64,000 nt of DNA from Cryptomeria japonica. Lineage: Eukaryota > Streptophyta > Pinopsida > Cupressales > Cupressaceae. Below the pieces are notes generated by a model, which was given only the letters and a program-made list of their open reading frames with translations, did no database searches and was not told the DNA's origin. The position numbers were made by a program, and so were the translations under genes. Positions 58,780-64,000 of this stretch are shown piece after piece. The stretch covers positions 231,883,303-231,947,302 of the forward strand of contig NC_081415.1 in the NCBI RefSeq assembly GCF_030272615.1. Direction: 5' to 3'. Every line of letters begins with the position of its first letter. Within the stretch, counting starts at the first letter, position 1.

Positions 58780-60123
58780 TGTTGGCAACAATAATGAAGG
58801 AAAATTGAGAGGGGGGGGAGGGGGGGGTGAATCGGTTTTCACCGGACTAGCAAACTCAACCACAAATGCAAATCTGATAAACTATAGTAACAACAAAGAT
58901 AAAAAAATTGATAGCACATCACACAACACCAAGATTTTGATGTGGAAAACTCGGTTAAGGGAAAAACCACGGTGAGAACCTACCCACAATAAGATGATAC
59001 TTTGTAGTAGTATGTGTAAATATTACAATGGGGAATGCAACAACATTCAGGCACACTGCCTAGAGCTTACAACTCAAGATACAATAACCCAGAAGGAAAC
59101 AACCCTCAGGGAAGGTTCACTACCTTACAAGGAAGTCTCACTGACTTACAAGATGATTAGATAACAATCCGAAATCAAATGAACTGTAATAACAATATCT
59201 ACTAATGCTTGATGACAGTTCCTGTTAAGCACATTTGTCTGCACTGCAACACCAAAATATGAATCCCTTGTTCGCACATACATCACTCTCTGATAATGTA
59301 GACACAACCTCGATACCTAAATTACATGACTATACCACCTATTTATACAAATCATCAACCTTGAAAACAAGGTCGACTAAACCCTCAACTCATAATTACA
59401 AAATTACATCACACGATACAAAGATAGACAACCAGACCAATATAATGATATACATGATATAACATGGACCTAAACCAAATCTCCAAATATGCAACACCAC
59501 CGAAAATCATGCAAAGATCAACCACAACACGATACACCACCAAGAATACCACATAACACAAAGAACATCACTGGTTCAACAAAATCACCAAGAACTCGCA
59601 CAACGATCAATGCGGATCATCAAAACAAATAGGATACAATTAGGAAAGACTAGCAAGCATATTATAATCATCAATAACAATTGTACCAACACCACTTATC
59701 AAATCTTCATCGATCAACATCTAAACCTCAAGAGCACTCAAACAACAACAACTATCATGAAGAAAGATAACTTGCGGATCACCAAATCATGAACCATATG
59801 AAATGAAGATACACAAGACCATCCCAAAAAATCTCCCAAAATCTCAGCTCAAGATTTGATCACACCGGAAAATACTGAAGGAAATAATGAACTCTGCAAA
59901 GCACTTATCATAAAAACAAAACTGCAAACCGGATCATATGATATTATCAATTAAGCTTTTCGGATCACCAAAACCAATACAAAATAATATAATGATACTA
60001 GAAATACTCTATACACCAAACCATGATCCCAATAAACCAATCTGCCATCATTAGAGCAATAAATCACAGGAATATGTTGACATCAATGACACCAACATAT
60101 CCTAGCAGCAACTATGTCCAACA
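58780..60123 (-). repeat. 3' LTR of the copia element
   Basis: On the minus strand it runs TGTTGGACATAG...GTTGCCAACA, 1,344 bp, with inverted ends TGTTGG/CCAACA, directly after the polypurine tract. A run of G near 58810-58830 (on the + strand) is a low-complexity patch. Confidence 0.85.
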
Positions 60124-60135
60124 ATCTCCCCCTTT
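60124..60135 (-). other. Polypurine tract of the copia element
   Basis: AAAGGGGGAGAT on the minus strand abuts the LTR start TGTTGG. Similar G-rich runs occur further upstream near 60193-60255 and could be secondary tracts. Confidence 0.8.
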
Positions 60136-60437
60136 GGAATTGATGCAACATATGAATATGAAAAATACTCAATGCAAAGAAAGAAAACATCTCCAATAAA
60201 CTCCCCCTAAGATTAAGAAGATAAAATAGTTTTTCAAATGCTTTTCTCCCCCTTTGATAGTAATGCCAAGGATCTGAAAATAGAAAATCAAACTCACTCT
60301 ACCCCTTAGATAAGCAAATCATGATTCTCTCCCCCATAAACACATTGACTGCTCTAGCAGAGTAGCAACACCAACTCATCAATCCAGATAAAGAGATAAG
60401 ACTGTGATGTCCATTGGATTGATGCAACTCAATGCAT

Positions 60438-63400
60438 CTAGTTCTCATTAGGAGGGGTAGATACCCCTAACTTGTCTCTCAAGTATACAAATGTATATGT
60501 AGGAAAAGGCTTAGTAAAAATATCAACAATTTGTTCCTTTGTAGATACATATTCCAGCTTCACTTCCTCTTCACTGACTTTTCCTATCAAGAAATGATAC
60601 TTGATTGATACATGTTTAGTCTTTGAATGTTGCACCGGGTTCTTTGACATATTAATAACACTAGAATTATCACAATATATGCCAGTAGGATCATCATAGA
60701 TAACTGTGATATCCTTAAACATTTGCTTCATCTAAAATACTTGAGTGCAGTTACTAGCAGCAATAATGTACTTAGCTTCAACAGTAGATAAGGACATTGA
60801 ATCCCGTTTCTTACTAGCCCATGAAACCAATTTTTTACCAAAAAATAAAGCACCACTAGAGGTACTCTTTTGGTCATCAACATCACCAGCCCAATCAACA
60901 TCAGTGTAAGAACATAACATGAAATCATCATTCCTTGGATACCACAAACCATAATCCACAATCCCTTTCAAGTATCTGAATATCCTCTTTACAACAGTGT
61001 CATGGCTCTCTTTCGGATCAACTTGATATCTAGTAGCCATGCACATAGCATGCATAATGTTCGGTCTAGTTTGAGTAAGATATAGCAGTCCACCAACCAT
61101 AGATCTGTACACAGACTGATTAGCTTTCGAAGATTCATCATTTTTAGACAATTTGCAGCCAGTCACCATAGGAGTTCCAATCGGTGTAGAGTCATCTAAC
61201 CCAAACTTCTTTAACAATTCCTTCACATATTTAGTTTGAGATATAAAAATACCTTTTTCCATTCTGTGAAATTTGCAAACCTAAGAAAAAATTCATCTCT
61301 CCTATCATAGACATCTCAAATTCTTTCTGCATATCACCAACAAACTTCATACTCTAGTTATCATCTCCTCCAAAGATAATATCATCAACAAAAACTTCAA
61401 CAATTAAGATGTTATCATTCTGAATCTTGAAATACAAATTACTATTATCAGTACCTTTATTGAATCCCAATTTCAGGAAATACTTATCCAATCTAGCATA
61501 CCAACCTCTAGGAGTTTGTTTCAACCCATAAAGAGCTTTCTTCAGTTTGCATACCATGTCTCCATCATTTGATAATGAAATTCCATCAGGTTGCTCAATG
61601 TAGACTTCTTCCTCAAGATCACCATTCAAAAAGGATGACTTGACATACATCTGATATACCTTGAAATCTTTATAGGTAGCATATGCAAGCAATAGTCTAC
61701 CAACTTCAAGTCTAGGTACAGGAGCAAAAGTCTCCTCATAATCAATTCCTTCCTTCTGTGAATATCCTTTGTATACTAATCTTTCTTTGTTTCTGACAAC
61801 TTCACCGACTTCATTCAATTTATTCTCGAATACCCATTTAGTACCAATCACATTCTTATCTTTAGGTCTAGGCACAAGCTCCCATGTGTCATTCTTTCCA
61901 ATTTAATCTAATTCTTTTTCCATAGCCCTTATCCAATTTTCATCTTTGCAAGCTTCAACAACATCTATAGGTTCAATTTTAAAAATCAAAAATACCTCTT
62001 CAACAACTAGCCTTCTTCTAGTCATTACACCTTTATTTTTATCACCAATAATCTAATTTTCAGAGTGATTCAATCTTACATACCTCAGAGTCTTCTAATT
62101 ATTCTGATTTTTAGGTTCTTGCACCTCTCCATTAGCAACAACAACATCTGGATTAACAGTCTTTATCAGATCATTCTGCTTCAATTCTTCAGTTTGAATA
62201 TGACTTAGAACAATATGCTGACCATCATCATATCCACATGCTCTGATTTCTTTTCCATAGTTCTCATCAACCTTCATTCTACTTCAATTCTTCAGTTTGA
62301 ATATGACTTAGAACAATATGCTGACCATCATCATATCCACATGCTCTGATTTTTTTTCCATAGTTCTCATCAACCTTCACATTTGCACTTTCCACTATCT
62401 TTCTCAGTGTTTTATTGTAGCACCGATAGACTTTGCTCTTTGTTGAATATCCCAAGAAAATTCCTTCATTACTTCTTGCATCAAACTTTCCTATATCCTC
62501 ATCTCTCTTGAGATAACACTTGCTACCAAAAATTCTAAAATATCTCACAATAGGAACATGACTAAACCATAGCTCACAAGGAGTCTTACTGGTATCACCT
62601 TTTATATGAACTCAGTTGAATGTGTAAACATTAGTGCTAACAACTTCTCCAATAGATCTTCAGAACATTTCCTTTAATTAGCATAGTCCTTGCAGCATCC
62701 AAGACAATCATGTTCTTCCTTTCAACAACTCCATTCTGTTGTGGGGTTCTAGGAGCAAATAATTGTCTTCTAATCCAATGCTTCTCACAAAATGAATCAA
62801 AATCACCGGAACAAAATTCTCCTCCTCTATTAGATCTCAGACATTTCACCTTCAATCTCGTCTCAGTCTCAACCTTTGGTTTGAATATCTTGAATTTATC
62901 TAATGCTTCTAATTTCTCCTTCAAAAAGATAACCCACATCATTCTAGAATAATCATCAATCAACAACATAAAATATCTATCACCCTGCACACTTCTAACA
63001 TTTGTAGGTCCACATAGGCCAGTATGCACAAGATCTAGCAATCCATCAGATGTATACTGCTTACTCTTGAAAGAAATTCTTGTTTGCTTACCCATTTGAC
63101 ATTCTTTACTTACCGAATTATCAAGCTTAACAATTTTAGGCAAATCTCTAATAGCTTGAGTAGAACTGATCTTAATCATTGAATCAAAATTAACATGACA
63201 CATTCTCCTATGCCACAACCAACTTTCATCAATTTGAGCAATCAAACAATTTTTCTCACCAGTATTCAAATGAAAGATATTACCTTTAGTCTTAGTTCCT
63301 GGTGCAATTTCTATATCAGAGGCATTTAGGATCTTGCATTTTCCATTCTTAAATTGTAAATCATAACCTTTGTCAACTATTTGTCCAACACTTAAAAGAC

Positions 63401-64000
63401 TATGCTTCAAACCTTCAGCATATAAAACATCATCAGTGTTATGCTTACCATCAAAGGATATAGAACCTCTACCACGGATCACATAGGCTTTGTCATCTCC
63501 AAATATTATTATTGCACCAACATATCTTTCCATATTCACAAATCTACTTTTATCACTGGTCATATGATGTGAACAACCGTTGTCAATTACACATTCATCT
63601 TTCTCTTCAACTTTAGCAACTAGAGCTTTCTCCTCAATAGTGCAGCTTGTAGAATCAACATGTACCGGTCCATCTTCTTTAATAGCAATAAACACAACTT
63701 CATCTCCTTCTGATTCTTCATTTGTAACACCTTCATCAGCAACATAATAACAGTTCTTCCGATGTTTATACTTCCGGTTAGGCTTGTAAGGCTTATCATA
63801 CTTCTCATGCTTCTCATATCTATCATTCCTATCATTCTTATCAAATTTATCATGCCTATCATATTTAGACATTCTTTCCGGGCATCTAGAAGCAAAATGT
63901 CCTATCTTATTGCAAGAGAAACATTTCAAAGGCAATTTTCCACAATACTTACCAGCTCCATTAGGCAATCTCCAGGCAATCAATGCTTCAAGCTCTTCCA
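60438..64000 (-). pseudogene. Copia gag-pol (partial, decayed)
   Basis: The open frame enters from beyond 64000. It holds zinc knuckle CFSCNKIGHFASRCPE (about 63925-63878), protease CVIDNGCSHHMTSD (Asn replaces the usual Ser/Thr of D-S/T-G), integrase HRRMCHVNFDSM, VHTGLCGP (first catalytic Asp replaced by Gly), SNRGGEF (second Asp replaced by Asn) and TPQQNGVVERKN. RT at 61875-61354 has [20 protein letters not shown] (catalytic Asp replaced by Tyr) and [10 protein letters not shown]. RNase H at 61262-60438 has VDWAGDVDDQKSTSSGALFF and ends near FTKPFPTYTFVYLRDKLGVS. Breaks include a TAG at 60734-60732 and a 103-bp duplication. The protein cannot be active. Confidence 0.9.
62173..62378. repeat. 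103-bp tandem duplication in copia pol
   Basis: 62173-62275 and 62276-62378 are near-identical, each encoding DENYGK(E/K)IRACGYDDGQHI on the minus strand. Since 103 is not divisible by three, the duplication breaks the frame between integrase and RT. Confidence 0.88.

Larger units (their letters stand above)
58780..64000 (-). mobile_element. Ty1/copia retrotransposon, 3' part, continues beyond the window
   Basis: Minus-strand order from 64000 downward is gag zinc knuckle, protease, integrase, RT, RNase H, polypurine tract, 3' LTR, which is the copia order (integrase before RT). It inserted into the RT region of the Tat-like Ty3 element: the sequence left of 58780 is that element's KDGIKID coding stretch. 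The 5' LTR and the second target copy lie outside the window. Confidence 0.92.

Noticed and set aside
1-64000. tRNA and rRNA genes
   Set aside because: Apart from the retroelement primer sites, which only complement tRNA 3' ends, I saw no cloverleaf or rRNA-like sequence.

Overview
The window looks like nuclear DNA from a land plant with a very large, transposon-rich genome. A gymnosperm is my best guess, because of the giant introns and the Ty3, Ty1 and hAT families present. That is inference: nothing in the sequence names a species. I can support only one conventional host gene, a cytosolic-type (NADK1-like) NAD kinase on the + strand. Its last four coding exons lie at 11619-11689, 12067-12145, 13146-13450 and 45416-45724. 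Earlier exons were not found and probably lie upstream of base 1. The last intron is 31,965 bp long and is filled with nested transposable elements.

Layout. 1-6771 is a Ty3 chromovirus with a truncated 5' LTR, an iMet primer site, a decayed gag-pol with chromodomain, and a full 3' LTR. 6772-11618 is mostly unassigned. 11619-13450 holds three NADK exons. 13451-45415 is the giant intron. It holds an exon-like pseudogene fragment (14639-14887), a tandem duplication with a 501-bp hAT-type MITE in one copy (16036-17103), a decayed Ty3 element (about 18336-21890), and a microsatellite split by an 18.65-kb composite retroelement (22796-41445). 46515-50092 is a hAT transposon with TIRs and an 8-bp TSD. 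50101-55600 is unassigned apart from short tandem repeats. 55640-58779 is a decayed Tat/Ogre-like Ty3 pol on the minus strand, interrupted by a solo LTR (56001-57479). 58780-64000 is the 3' part of a Ty1/copia element on the minus strand that runs off the window.

The most unusual object is the composite at 22796-41445. It consists of two copies of the same Tat/Ogre-like element (5' LTR, primer site, gag, start of protease), joined tail-to-tail around a 72-bp spacer. The arms are about 5.7 and 5.6 kb. Both outer ends are the U3 end of the LTR, and the whole is flanked by the 5-bp repeat CATAC inside one (ATGT)n microsatellite, so it looks like a single insertion of a palindromic cDNA. One arm was later split by a 7,243-bp solo LTR (28005-35247, TSD GACTG) of a related family.

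Both families carry a protein-coding ORF inside the LTR. It is intact at 1,082 codons in the solo LTR and broken in the composite, and the two versions share recognisable blocks. Upstream of that ORF both LTRs carry an array of short self-complementary modules. In one family the flanks vary from module to module yet stay self-complementary. Because the composite lies in an intron of a gene expected to be transcribed, its RNA could fold into a multi-kilobase hairpin.
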